Assembly (NCBI GenBank): GCA_024641475.1
Contig: JAHECZ010000018.1
Coordinates: forward strand, 1-54,158
DNA from: Gammaproteobacteria bacterium
GTDB lineage: Bacteria; Pseudomonadota; Gammaproteobacteria; UBA6429; Thiohalophilaceae
Length of the DNA: 54,158 nucleotides
Reading direction: 5' to 3'
Both the position numbers and the translations under genes were made by a program. Shown one piece after another: positions 35,081 to 44,001 of this stretch; position 1 is the first letter of the stretch; every line of letters starts with the position of its first letter. Under the pieces are notes generated by a model that saw nothing but the letters and a program-made list of their open reading frames with translations, ran no database searches and was not told the DNA's origin.

Positions 35081-35739
35081 TTATTTACCACGTTCGGTCT
35101 TGCCTAATTCGATATAGTACACCGTTATGTCGTCGGTATCGTTGGCGCTTTGGGGCTGACTACGACGTAATTGTGTCTCAACTCGTGCGGCATTGATTTG
35201 CGCTGGATCAATCACTTGCGGAAATAACCGATGATTTTTTTCGACCAGTGCGGCCTGCTGACGGGCCAGCGGTTCGTAATATCGTCATGTCGCATCGTCC
35301 AGATGCTGCAATAACAACAACCATGGCGCCTGCCACTGTAAGAAGGCTTCGATGAGTTGCGTATGATGGTTATCATGATGCTGGGTATCAAGCAGCCACA
35401 GTTCGTAACAATCGGCAAATCCAAACGGCACCTGACGATGCACCTTGAGCAGATGTTGATAGACCATCTCGCCCATTTGTTCCATCCGTAGAAAATCATC
35501 GGAAGGCTGAAGCGGACCACGCTTCAATCCCTGCTCTGCCGACCAGCTGCCATAGCGAATATCGGAAGTCTGCACGCGTTCGGCCTGGACCAAAGCCTTG
35601 ACCAGTTCCGCGGATTGCGCACATAAATATCCCGGTGCAACCCGTCAAGCGTCACCGCTTCGGCGGCTTGATATTCAATCACGTTCATGACACCACGAAA
35701 CGGATTGAGGAGGCGTTGTGCGTAACTGCGAATGGGCAT
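35081..35739 (-). pseudogene. Frameshifted hypothetical gene, about 219 codons
   Basis: It begins MPIRSYAQRLLNPFRGVMNV at 35739 and reads in frame to about DIYVRN. It continues one base out of frame (AELVKALVQAERVQTSDIRY) from about 35610. This frame meets a TGA at 35285-35287 and then continues in the same frame (RYYEPLARQQAALVEKNHRL) to TAA 35081-35083. So one single-base deletion, between about 35605 and 35635, and one nonsense change break it. It looks like a conserved cytoplasmic hypothetical protein; I cannot name it. Sequencing error at both places is possible but less likely. Confidence 0.65.
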
Positions 35740-35804
35740 GGTGTATCTGGTCGGTTGACACTTATAATATAGTCTATTGCATGAATTGACACTGCATAAC
35801 CGAA

Positions 35805-35911
35805 TAGACTGGCAAAATTTAATAAGCGCCAGTGCGACAGGGATGTCGCACGCGCATCGTCAAGCCAGGATGGCGCGTAGATGCGAGAAGCGTTTAAATC
35901 TTGCCAGTCTA
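35805..35911. mobile_element. 107-bp MITE-like element upstream of greB
   Basis: Terminal inverted repeats TAGACTGGCAAAATTTAA (35805-35822) and its complement (35894-35911) match at 17 of 18 bases. TA at both outer edges could be a TA target duplication. Inside is a perfect hairpin, GTGCGACA-GGGA-TGTCGCAC (35832-35851), and a second pairing, CGCATC/GATGCG (35853-35858 and 35880-35885). It has no coding capacity. It ends 31 bases before the greB ATG, so it may supply or disturb the greB leader. It resembles a non-autonomous, TA-targeting element or a REP-type unit. Confidence 0.6.
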
Positions 35912-35942
35912 CTCTCGAATACAACAAACTACGGTCATAAAT

Positions 35943-36449
35943 ATGAGTCGATACCGCGCACCACAACCGAAAGCCTCGCCGTATATTACGGCGCACGGTT
36001 ATGACGTTCTGGATCAGGAACTCAAACAAATCTGGATACGCCGCGCTGAAGTCACTAAAGCCCTGTCCGCCGCAGCGGCCGAAGGCGATCGCTCGGAGAA
36101 CGCCGAATATATCTATCGTAAAAAAGAATTACGTGAGATCGACCGCCGGATTCGCTATCTGCAAAAACGCTTGCCAGAATTAACGATCGTCAAGGAACAA
36201 CCTGCCGATGCCAAGCGCGTCTATTTCGGCGCCTGGGTCACCTTGGAAAACGATGCTGGCGAAGAATTCTGTTACCGCATTGTCGGCGCCGACGAGATCG
36301 ATCATAACTCGCATTACATCAGTATGGATGCACCTCTGGCACGCACCTTAATGCGCAAGGCGCTGGATGAAGATTTTAACGTGGTTACACCCAAAGGCAC
36401 ACTGCATTATGCCATTATTGCTATTACCTATGACGCGCCTCAGCAGTAA
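35943..36449 (+). CDS. greB: Transcription elongation factor GreB
   Basis: 168 residues from ATG 35943 (MSRYRAPQPKASPYITAHGY). The N-terminal coiled coil has the acidic-tip sequence EGDRSENAEYIYRKKELREI, typical of GreB. The C-terminal FKBP-like domain has VYFGAWVTLENDAGEEFCYR, IVGADEID and MDAPLARTLM. It enters the RNA polymerase secondary channel and stimulates cleavage of backtracked RNA. No SD-like sequence is evident. It converges on the DHOD-like gene with a 33-base gap. Confidence 0.93.
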   Translation: MSRYRAPQPKASPYITAHGYDVLDQELKQIWIRRAEVTKALSAAAAEGDRSENAEYIYRKKELREIDRRIRYLQKRLPELTIVKEQPADAKRVYFGAWVTLENDAGEEFCYRIVGADEIDHNSHYISMDAPLARTLMRKALDEDFNVVTPKGTLHYAIIAITYDAPQQ

Positions 36450-36482
36450 TTGATTTATTTTAAAATGTTCTATATCGGGTGT

Positions 36483-37496
36483 TTATCGCATAACTCCACG
36501 CGGATGGGTATAGCTATCCAGTACGTTCATATAATTGGTACGTTCAAATGCCACTGGATCAAGGGCATGTTGCTGGCTGACACTGCCTTTGAGTTGCTGG
36601 ATGGAGGTATATTCGCGTTCTTCCATCCAGTTCGACAAATGCTGAAGTATTTCACTTAACCGCGACGGGCCATGTTGCAATAACGTGCTGCACAGATGCG
36701 TCACATCCGCACCCGCTAACAAAGCTTTGAGCACATCGGTATGGGTATGCAAGCCACCAGTCACCGCCAGCGAACATTTGACACGACCATAGAGCATAGC
36801 AATCCAGCGAATCCGTAACAAAGATTCCTGCGAAGTCGATAAATTCAGCGTAGGGGTTACCTTCAGCGTGGCAAGATCAATATCCGGTTGATAAAAACGA
36901 TTGAATAGTGCTACGCCGGCCGCACCGGCATGATTGAAACGTTGCACGACATTGGTCAAGGAACTGAACTGTGAAGACAGTTTCAAAGTAATCGGTACAC
37001 TCACCTGCTGCCGCAATGCCTGCAGGATCTCGACATATCGATCTTCAACCTGCTGCCCAGTCTCATGCACATCCGCTGCGATATAATACACATTAAGCTC
37101 CAATGCATCGGCACCGGCTTGTTGTAATTGTTTACCGTACTCAACCCAGCCACCCAGCGAGATGCCATTCAGGCTGGCAATAATTGGGATCGACAATTCA
37201 GATTTGAGGTGCTGCAGTTGCTCCAGGTATTCATCCTGATAACTCCGATAAGTTATCGGCGAAGGATGAAAGCTGTCTGCTTCTGGATGACCGATGGCCT
37301 GATTCTCGACAAACCGCATCATGTGCTCGTGTTCGTGTTCGATTTTTTCTTCAAACAGTGAATACATCACCAGTGCTGCTGCGCCGGCATCTTCCAGCTG
37401 TTTGGCCATATCCCGATCGCGGCTTAATGGTGAGGCCGATGGCACCAAAGGATTGTTGAGTTTGATTCCTAAATATTCCGTTGTCAGGTCCACCAT
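36483..37496 (-). CDS. Dihydroorotate dehydrogenase-like flavoprotein
   Basis: 337 residues, (beta/alpha)8 barrel of the class 1 DHOD type: LGIKLNNPLVPSASPLSRD at the start, IASLNGISLGGWVEYGKQLQ in the middle and VTGGLHTHTDVLKALLAGAD near the FMN-phosphate site. It is probably not the pyrimidine enzyme but the DHOD-like partner often found beside nifJ. It starts one base after nifJ ends, so they are surely co-transcribed. A role in electron transfer or repair linked to pyruvate oxidation is inference. Confidence 0.85.
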   Translation of the reverse strand: MVDLTTEYLGIKLNNPLVPSASPLSRDRDMAKQLEDAGAAALVMYSLFEEKIEHEHEHMMRFVENQAIGHPEADSFHPSPITYRSYQDEYLEQLQHLKSELSIPIIASLNGISLGGWVEYGKQLQQAGADALELNVYYIAADVHETGQQVEDRYVEILQALRQQVSVPITLKLSSQFSSLTNVVQRFNHAGAAGVALFNRFYQPDIDLATLKVTPTLNLSTSQESLLRIRWIAMLYGRVKCSLAVTGGLHTHTDVLKALLAGADVTHLCSTLLQHGPSRLSEILQHLSNWMEEREYTSIQQLKGSVSQQHALDPVAFERTNYMNVLDSYTHPRGVMR

Positions 37497-37497
37497 G

Positions 37498-40400
37498 CTA
37501 TTTCTCCGTTTTTGCCTGTGTCAGTTTGGCCTTGGTCGCCGCGACACTCACGGTATCATCCCAGGCCAGCTCAGAGAGTTGTTTGTAATAATGATAACGA
37601 TGCGTCACTTCACGTTGTGCCTGCTCCAGGAATTTTTCGGCATCCTGCGGATGCGTGTGCCACAGCATACTGAAACGGGTTTCAGTTTGCACAAAGTCAC
37701 GATACGGAATACTTGGTTCGGCCGAATCCAGGTGCAAGGGATTCTTGCCATGCGCAATGCGCGCCGGATCAAAACGGAACAATGGCCAATGCCCACTATT
37801 CACCGCCAACTGTTGCTGACGGTGATTGTGCGACAGATCCACCCCGTGCGCGATACATGGAGAATAGGCAATGATGATCGATGGTCCCGGATGTGCCTCG
37901 GCTTCGAGAAACGCGCGTAAGGTTTGTATATCCTTGGCGCCGTATGCCACATGCGCCACATACACATTGCCATAATCCATTGCCAACAGACCCAGATCTT
38001 TTTTCGCGGTGGCTTTACCGCCGGATGAAAATTTGGCAACAGCGCCACGCGGTGTAGCCTTGGAAGTCTGACCGCCGGTATTGGAATACACTTCGGTATC
38101 CAACACTAATATATTCACATCACGCCCGGAGGCCAGCACATGATCCAGACCACCATAACCGATGTCATAGGCCCAGCCATCCCCACCCACAATCCACACG
38201 CTCTTGCGACAGAGATTCTCGGCTAATTCCAGTAATTGGCGGGCCGATACGGTCTTTAATTTTGCAAGTTGTTCGCGCAGTTGCGCAACACGGGTGCGTT
38301 GCGCATGGATGCCTGTTTCATTGGTTTCATCTGCAGATAAAATCGCCTCCACCAGTGCAGCATCCAATGGCGGCTTTAATCCCTGCAACAATTCCCGCGC
38401 CTGCTGGCGATGTTGATCTATCGCTACCCGCATGCCCAGACCAAACTCGGCGTTATCCTCGAACAAGGAATTATTCCAGGCCGGTCCACGGCCTTGCGTA
38501 GTGGCGCTCCACGGCGTTGTCGGTAAATTGCCGCCATAGATCGACGAACAACCGGTGGCATTGGCCACCACCATGCGATCACCAAACAATTGTGTCGCGA
38601 GTTTTAGGTACGGCGTTTCACCACACCCCACGCAAGCACCGGAGAATTGAAACAAGGGTTGCAACACCATCGCGCCTTTGATCGTGGCGGTTTTGATTTG
38701 CGTGCGATCAAATTCAGATAACTGTTCAAAGAATTCCCAGTTATGGCGTTCCTGTTCGCGCAACGGCGGCTGTGGTGCCATGTTCAAGGCCTTATGGCTG
38801 ACATTGGATTTGTCATGGATCGGACAGATGTCAACGCACAAACCGCAACCGGTGCAATCTTCCGGTGCCACTTGATACATGATGTGCAACCCTGTCGGAA
38901 AATCTTTACCTAATATTGGCGCATGTTTGAAAGTGGCCGGGGCATTCTGTAATTCTGTTGCGGGTACAATTTTGCTACGGATCGCGGCATGTGGACATGC
39001 CAGCGGACATTTACCACATTGCGTGCAAAGTTCCACATCCCACACCGGAATCTCCAGTGCCAGATTACGTTTCTCATACACGGCCGTGCCCAACGGATAA
39101 CTGCCGTCACAGGGGAACAGACTGACCGGTAACTGATCACCACGGCCTGCAATTATCTCCGCCGTGACCTGACGCACAAACTGCGGGGCAGACTCACGCA
39201 ACACGGGTTCGCGCTCGTGCTGACTGGTGACTTTATCTGGAATGGCCACTTGTTGTAACCCGGCCAAGGTGGCATCGATGGCTTTGAAATTCATCTCGAC
39301 AATCCGGCGACCTTTTTTACCATAGGTTTTTTCTACCGCGGTCTTGATGGCAGCAATCGCCGTCTCACGCGGCAACACCCCGGAAATCGCAAAGAAACAG
39401 GTTTGCATTACCGTATTGATACGTTTGTTCATCCCGTTTTTTTCTGCAACCGCATAGGCGTCGATGCAATACACCGCAATATGTTTGGTGAGAATTTGTT
39501 GTTGCATACTGCCCGGCAAACTGTCCCACACTTTGTTTACCGCAACCGGCGTGTTCAGTAAAAACACGGCTTTATCGGCCGCCTTGTCGAGCATCGGATA
39601 CCGTTCCAAAAACACCGGTTGATGACAGGCGACAAAATTAGCCTCGTTATTGCCGATAAGATAACTGGCGCGGATCGGCTGCGGACCAAAGCGCAAATGC
39701 GACACCGTTACTGCCCCGGCTTTCTTGGAGTCATAGACAAAATAGCCTTGTGCATGCAGATCGGTATCCTCACCAATGATCTTGATGCTGTTCTTGTTGG
39801 CACTCACGGTGCCATCACTGCCTAATCCATAGAACACCGCTTGAATGGTGTTGACGAGTGCATCGGTACGATAATTGACGTCCCAGTCTAAGGAGGTGTG
39901 TGTCACATCATCATGAATCCCAATCGTAAACGGATGTTTCGGCTGCGGCGTGTGCAATTCATCGAAGATGGCTTTAATCATGCCGGGGGTGAACTCTTTG
40001 GATGACAAGCCATAACGTCCACCGATCACCTGTGGCATCTGCTTGAAACGCGACTCGGCTTGGTACATGGCTTGCGCCAAAGCAGTCACCACATCTTTAT
40101 ATAAGGGTTCGCCATCAGAACCGGGCTCTTTGGTGCGATCCAGCACCGCAATCTTGCGCACGCTGACGGGTAAGGCGGCAAGTAATGCCGTAGCAGCAAA
40201 CGGTCGGAACAGCCGCACCTTCAACACGCCAACTTTCTCACCCTGACGCTGCAGAAACGCCACGGTTTCATGCACGGCCTCGGCACCCGACCCCATCAGA
40301 ATAATTACCCGCTCGGCATTGGGATCACCGACATAGTCAAACAAACGATAGGCTCGACCGGTTAATTGTGCGAAGCGATCCATGATGGTTTGCACGGCAG

Positions 40401-41124
40401 CGGGCATGCGTTCATAAAAAATATTGACGCTTTCGCGCGCCTGAAAAAATACATCGGGGTTCTGCGAGCTGCCGCGCAACACCGGCCGCTCAGGTGATAA
40501 AGCGCGGTGGCGATGTGCCGCAATGGCGTCGTTATCCAGCAGCGCACGCACGACTTCCGTGTCGAGACTGGTTATCTTGGCGACCTCATGCGAGGTACGA
40601 AAGCCATCGAACACATGCAAGATGGGAATGCGTGTTTGTAGTGTCACGGCTTGCGCGATCAACGCCAGGTCCATCACCTCTTGCACAGAATTAGCAAACA
40701 GCATGGCAAAACCGGTGGCACGCGTGGCCATCACATCACTGTGATCACCGAAGATCGACAAGGCCTGACAAGCGACCGAGCGCGCCGCAATGTGAAACAC
40801 TGTCGGCGTCAGTTCACCGGCGATTTTGTACATATTGGGAATCATTAACAACAGGCCTTGCGACGCGGTGAAGGTCGTCGTCAACGCGCCGCTTTGTAAC
40901 GCACCGTGGATCGCGCCGGCCGCACCGGCTTCACTTTGCATTTCGATGACCTGTGGCACCGTACCCCATAAGTTGGGCTGGCCGCGGGCAGACCATTCAT
41001 CCGCCCACTCGCCCATCGGCGAAGCAGGGGTGATGGGATAGATGGCGATCACCTCATTGGTGAGATGCGCGATGGTTGCGGCGGCCTGATTGCCGTCGAT
41101 CGTAACGGTCAGCGAACGGGTCAC
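37498..41124 (-). CDS. nifJ: Pyruvate:ferredoxin (flavodoxin) oxidoreductase
   Basis: 1208 residues, the single-chain form. It oxidises pyruvate with CoA to acetyl-CoA and CO2, reducing ferredoxin or flavodoxin. Domain order: pyrimidine-binding N-terminus (VTIDGNQAAATIAHLTNEVI, YPITPASPMGE), gamma domain, a two-cluster ferredoxin domain (CTQCGKCPLACPHAAI near 698, CTGCGLCVDICP near 756), then the TPP domain with GDGWAYDIGYGGLDHVL near 980 and SNTGGQTSKATPRG. The enzyme is oxygen-sensitive, so it suggests anaerobic or microaerobic metabolism or nitrogenase support. An FNR-like site lies upstream. Confidence 0.97.
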   Translation of the reverse strand: MTRSLTVTIDGNQAAATIAHLTNEVIAIYPITPASPMGEWADEWSARGQPNLWGTVPQVIEMQSEAGAAGAIHGALQSGALTTTFTASQGLLLMIPNMYKIAGELTPTVFHIAARSVACQALSIFGDHSDVMATRATGFAMLFANSVQEVMDLALIAQAVTLQTRIPILHVFDGFRTSHEVAKITSLDTEVVRALLDNDAIAAHRHRALSPERPVLRGSSQNPDVFFQARESVNIFYERMPAAVQTIMDRFAQLTGRAYRLFDYVGDPNAERVIILMGSGAEAVHETVAFLQRQGEKVGVLKVRLFRPFAATALLAALPVSVRKIAVLDRTKEPGSDGEPLYKDVVTALAQAMYQAESRFKQMPQVIGGRYGLSSKEFTPGMIKAIFDELHTPQPKHPFTIGIHDDVTHTSLDWDVNYRTDALVNTIQAVFYGLGSDGTVSANKNSIKIIGEDTDLHAQGYFVYDSKKAGAVTVSHLRFGPQPIRASYLIGNNEANFVACHQPVFLERYPMLDKAADKAVFLLNTPVAVNKVWDSLPGSMQQQILTKHIAVYCIDAYAVAEKNGMNKRINTVMQTCFFAISGVLPRETAIAAIKTAVEKTYGKKGRRIVEMNFKAIDATLAGLQQVAIPDKVTSQHEREPVLRESAPQFVRQVTAEIIAGRGDQLPVSLFPCDGSYPLGTAVYEKRNLALEIPVWDVELCTQCGKCPLACPHAAIRSKIVPATELQNAPATFKHAPILGKDFPTGLHIMYQVAPEDCTGCGLCVDICPIHDKSNVSHKALNMAPQPPLREQERHNWEFFEQLSEFDRTQIKTATIKGAMVLQPLFQFSGACVGCGETPYLKLATQLFGDRMVVANATGCSSIYGGNLPTTPWSATTQGRGPAWNNSLFEDNAEFGLGMRVAIDQHRQQARELLQGLKPPLDAALVEAILSADETNETGIHAQRTRVAQLREQLAKLKTVSARQLLELAENLCRKSVWIVGGDGWAYDIGYGGLDHVLASGRDVNILVLDTEVYSNTGGQTSKATPRGAVAKFSSGGKATAKKDLGLLAMDYGNVYVAHVAYGAKDIQTLRAFLEAEAHPGPSIIIAYSPCIAHGVDLSHNHRQQQLAVNSGHWPLFRFDPARIAHGKNPLHLDSAEPSIPYRDFVQTETRFSMLWHTHPQDAEKFLEQAQREVTHRYHYYKQLSELAWDDTVSVAATKAKLTQAKTEK

Positions 41125-41163
41125 GTCACCACCTCCTGCGCAGATAAATCTGATACAACATAT

Positions 41164-41203
41164 ATATTAGGGAATTAAGCCGAAGTGAAGTGATTTGGAT
41201 CAG
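41164..41203 (-). promoter_or_regulatory. FNR/Anr-type class II promoter for nifJ
   Basis: TGAT-TTGG-ATCA at 41191-41202 fits the core of the FNR box TTGATNNNNATCAA (10 of 10 if the outer bases are ignored). On the minus strand TAATAT (41164-41169) forms a -10. The box centre at 41196.5 is about 40-42 bases upstream of the predicted start, the class II activating position. This fits anaerobic induction of an oxygen-sensitive enzyme. Confidence 0.55.
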
Positions 41204-41347
41204 CCAAGTCCTAAATGCCAGCATTTCACCAAGGATAAGCTTCAGGTCTATCGTAGCGATGACTTTCGTTATATTTCACCCACTCACGCTGACTTGCGCT
41301 CTGGTTAAGGTGAATTTTTGCACAGAAATAATCGATAGATTCATGAA

Positions 41348-41375
41348 TTGATTGTTACAATTTGTAAACAATCAA
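41348..41375. promoter_or_regulatory. 28-bp near-palindrome, possible operator
   Basis: TTGATTGTT (41348-41356) and AACAATCAA (41367-41375) are perfect 9-base arms around ACAATTTGTA. The spacing is too wide for an FNR site. It lies about 160 bases upstream of the DUF1631 gene and 220 upstream of nifJ. Regulator unknown. Confidence 0.4.
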
Positions 41376-41535
41376 GGTAGGCTAGTGCCCAAAATGAGAA
41401 ACAGTCCACACATCAATAGAAAATCCCTTATCCTTATATATGGACAGTAACCTGACTATTACACTTACTAACAAGCAGCGTTCTCTGCTGTCGAACTCAT
41501 TTTCACTCATGTAACTACCAGTGAAGGTCAAAGCC

Positions 41536-43962
41536 ATGGCACAGTCAGATAACGTCGTCAGCTTCAATAAAAAACCCGCAACGGAATCGCTGGATCAGCA
41601 AGTCAACGCCAAAAAAATCTATACGCGTTGCGAAGAATTAACGGTTAACCTGCTGGGAGCCGTCATGCAGCGGATGTTCGACAGCGCCGATGACACCTTA
41701 TTCAAATTTTCAGAAAAAGCGCAACAGAAAACCGAGCAGGCAAGCTACTTTGACTCGATGCGTATCGTGCGCCTGCAACGCCAAACCATTACCAATACTT
41801 TTATCGATCAGGTGAAAGCAAATTTCATCTCTGCCATCAACACGAAAAAATCTTCTGGTAACGATTTGGGGAAACTATCTTTGAATGAGATGACCTTGGT
41901 TGAAGAAAGTGATCTGGAAGAATCAATCGCGGTAAAAAACATGATCACCAAGATCCGTTATCAATATCCCGAAGAGCTTAATGCCTTGCAAACCCGTCTG
42001 GCACACCTGTTCCCCTCAGCCGGAGTGGATGATGATTCCAACCCCATCGGCCCGGAATCAATTTGCCAGGCTTTTATGCAAGCGATCAAGACACTGTCAA
42101 TCGGCGTCAATATCAATCTGATCATTCTGAAACTGTTTGAGCTGGACATTATTACCGGCTTAAAACCGTTGTATGACACAGTTAATAAATTATTGATCGA
42201 TGCCAATGTCTTGCCGGTCATACGCCCAACCTTCAATCGTTCCCCGGATCAACCAGGCTATACAGCCGCGTCTGGAATGCCCGCCTATCCAGTTACGGGC
42301 GCTGCGGCTGGCAGCATGACAAGTAGTGTACCCGGCGATACGCATCCGACCACCATGAGTGCCGACCTCTCCATTTCGTACCTGCACAATTTGATGAGCC
42401 AGTATCGTCAAACTCATGCCCTGCCCGGTTATGGTTTTGCTGCGGGTCAGGCCGGTATCCCGCAAAACACCATGCCATTAACAGCAGAGATGATTGCACG
42501 ATCCAGTAATACGCTGACATCCATGTTGACGACATTACAATCCAGTGATTTTTTGTCAAACGCCCAGCTTGGCAGCATGCCGATGGCAATTCCACCGGGT
42601 GGTTTACGCGAATATGTCATCAGCAATTTGCAACAACAAGGTCATGAACTCCAGACACTCAATCCTCTGGACACTGACATTATTGACATTGTTTCGATGA
42701 TGTTCGAATACATCCTCGATGACGATCGGATTCCCGATGCAGCCAAGGCGCTATTAAGCAAATTACAGATCCCCTTATTGAAGGCAGCGATTCTGGACAA
42801 ACAGCTATTTGCCAGCAAAGGTCATCCCGCACGCAGCCTGCTCAATGAAATGGCACGCGCCACCATGACCATTACCGCTAGCGATGTCGAACATGCCGAT
42901 AGCCTGTTAGCGGAAATAAAACGCATTGTTGACACTGTGGTGACCGAATTTAATGATGATCTGGCGATTTTTGAACGGCTGTTACGTGAATTCCAAAACA
43001 TCCTGGAATTGATCAATTTCCAGGAAGATGAGATCCATCAGCAGGTCGCTAAAATTATCAAACACAAGGAAGACTCCGCACTGGCCAGCAAGTGGGTGGA
43101 TGAATCCCTGAAAGAAATTTTGTCATCGCGCCAATTCCCGGCGCCGGTAGAAGCCATCATCACTGGCCCGTGGAAACAGGTCATGCTCACGACCTATTTA
43201 AATGCCGGTCTGGAAAGCGATATCTGGAAAAGCCAGGTACGTTTTATCGAAATCCTCGACTGGTCCATACAACCCAAACGTATCTCAATGGATCGCGCCA
43301 AACTGGCCAGTATTATCTATCTCCTCGTCAATACGCTGCGCAATGGCTTGAAAAACATTGGCACATCTGCTGAAGAAATAGTCCACACACTGCAGCAATT
43401 GGAGCCCTACCATATGGCCAGCATCAAGGGCATGCAACACAGCAGCCAGGGCACGCGCGCCGACTTTTCTTCCCGGCCTTTCCATGATAATCAGGAAAAT
43501 AATTTATCAGTCGAGGAAATTAGCGGTGCAATCAAACAAATTGAACATGAGATTGCAGAATTAACGGCCATTGATGAGCCGGATGAGATTCCCGCTGAGC
43601 TATCCGATAAGTTGATCATGGAAGATATCGTGCTCGAAGGCTATGACACACACGATCACGATCCAAGCAAACAACCCCAGGATGAATATCTGGAGCTGGC
43701 ACGCCACCTGGAACAGGGCAAATGGGTGGAATTTACCGGCAAACATAATCGGAAGGTACGCGCCAAACTGGCCTTCAAATCAGAATTATTAGGTGAATAC
43801 ACCTTTCTTGATTGGAAATATAAGGTCGTGGCAGATAAATCGCTTTATGCCCTCGCCGCAGATTTCCGCCGCGGGACGGTCGCCGTCATTGATGACGCGC
43901 CGCTTATCGACCGCGCTCTGGATGCGGTGATGAATACACTGAGCGGTTCGGGAAAAAAGTAA
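41536..43962 (+). CDS. DUF1631-family protein with PilZ-like C-terminus
   Basis: 808 residues from ATG 41536; GAAGGT 7 bases upstream supports it over the GTG at 41521. No signal or membrane segment. It is a large mostly helical cytoplasmic protein, with a low-complexity Ala/Gly/Pro/Thr linker near 240-280. DUF1631 proteins are widespread in beta- and gammaproteobacteria and of uncertain role. The last about 85 residues (GKWVEFTGKHNRKVRAKLAF, YTFLDWKYKVV) resemble a PilZ-like barrel, which suggests c-di-GMP or a related signal, although the classical RxxxR motif is not obvious. A diguanylate cyclase gene converges on it 39 bases away. Confidence 0.8.
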   Translation: MAQSDNVVSFNKKPATESLDQQVNAKKIYTRCEELTVNLLGAVMQRMFDSADDTLFKFSEKAQQKTEQASYFDSMRIVRLQRQTITNTFIDQVKANFISAINTKKSSGNDLGKLSLNEMTLVEESDLEESIAVKNMITKIRYQYPEELNALQTRLAHLFPSAGVDDDSNPIGPESICQAFMQAIKTLSIGVNINLIILKLFELDIITGLKPLYDTVNKLLIDANVLPVIRPTFNRSPDQPGYTAASGMPAYPVTGAAAGSMTSSVPGDTHPTTMSADLSISYLHNLMSQYRQTHALPGYGFAAGQAGIPQNTMPLTAEMIARSSNTLTSMLTTLQSSDFLSNAQLGSMPMAIPPGGLREYVISNLQQQGHELQTLNPLDTDIIDIVSMMFEYILDDDRIPDAAKALLSKLQIPLLKAAILDKQLFASKGHPARSLLNEMARATMTITASDVEHADSLLAEIKRIVDTVVTEFNDDLAIFERLLREFQNILELINFQEDEIHQQVAKIIKHKEDSALASKWVDESLKEILSSRQFPAPVEAIITGPWKQVMLTTYLNAGLESDIWKSQVRFIEILDWSIQPKRISMDRAKLASIIYLLVNTLRNGLKNIGTSAEEIVHTLQQLEPYHMASIKGMQHSSQGTRADFSSRPFHDNQENNLSVEEISGAIKQIEHEIAELTAIDEPDEIPAELSDKLIMEDIVLEGYDTHDHDPSKQPQDEYLELARHLEQGKWVEFTGKHNRKVRAKLAFKSELLGEYTFLDWKYKVVADKSLYALAADFRRGTVAVIDDAPLIDRALDAVMNTLSGSGKK

Positions 43963-44001
43963 CGGTATTAAAAAGTTAACAACTGTAATCGATTGTTCAG
44001 T

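Larger units (their letters stand above)
41125..41535. other. Divergent regulatory region nifJ / DUF1631 gene
   Basis: 411 bases. It contains the FNR-like site and -10 for nifJ near 41164-41203 and a 28-bp near-palindrome at 41348-41375. The rest is AT-rich without a gene; a 61-codon minus-strand frame at 41382-41567 overlaps the next gene and is not convincing. Confidence 0.5.

Noticed and set aside
16404-35911. Integrative genomic island inserted at tRNA-Pro
   Set aside because: The accessory region does start at the tRNA, but I found no integrase and no repeated tRNA 3' end, so att sites cannot be assigned.
43963-44001. Terminator between the converging DUF1631 and GGDEF genes
   Set aside because: AACAA/TTGTT is only five A/T-rich pairs without a GC stem.
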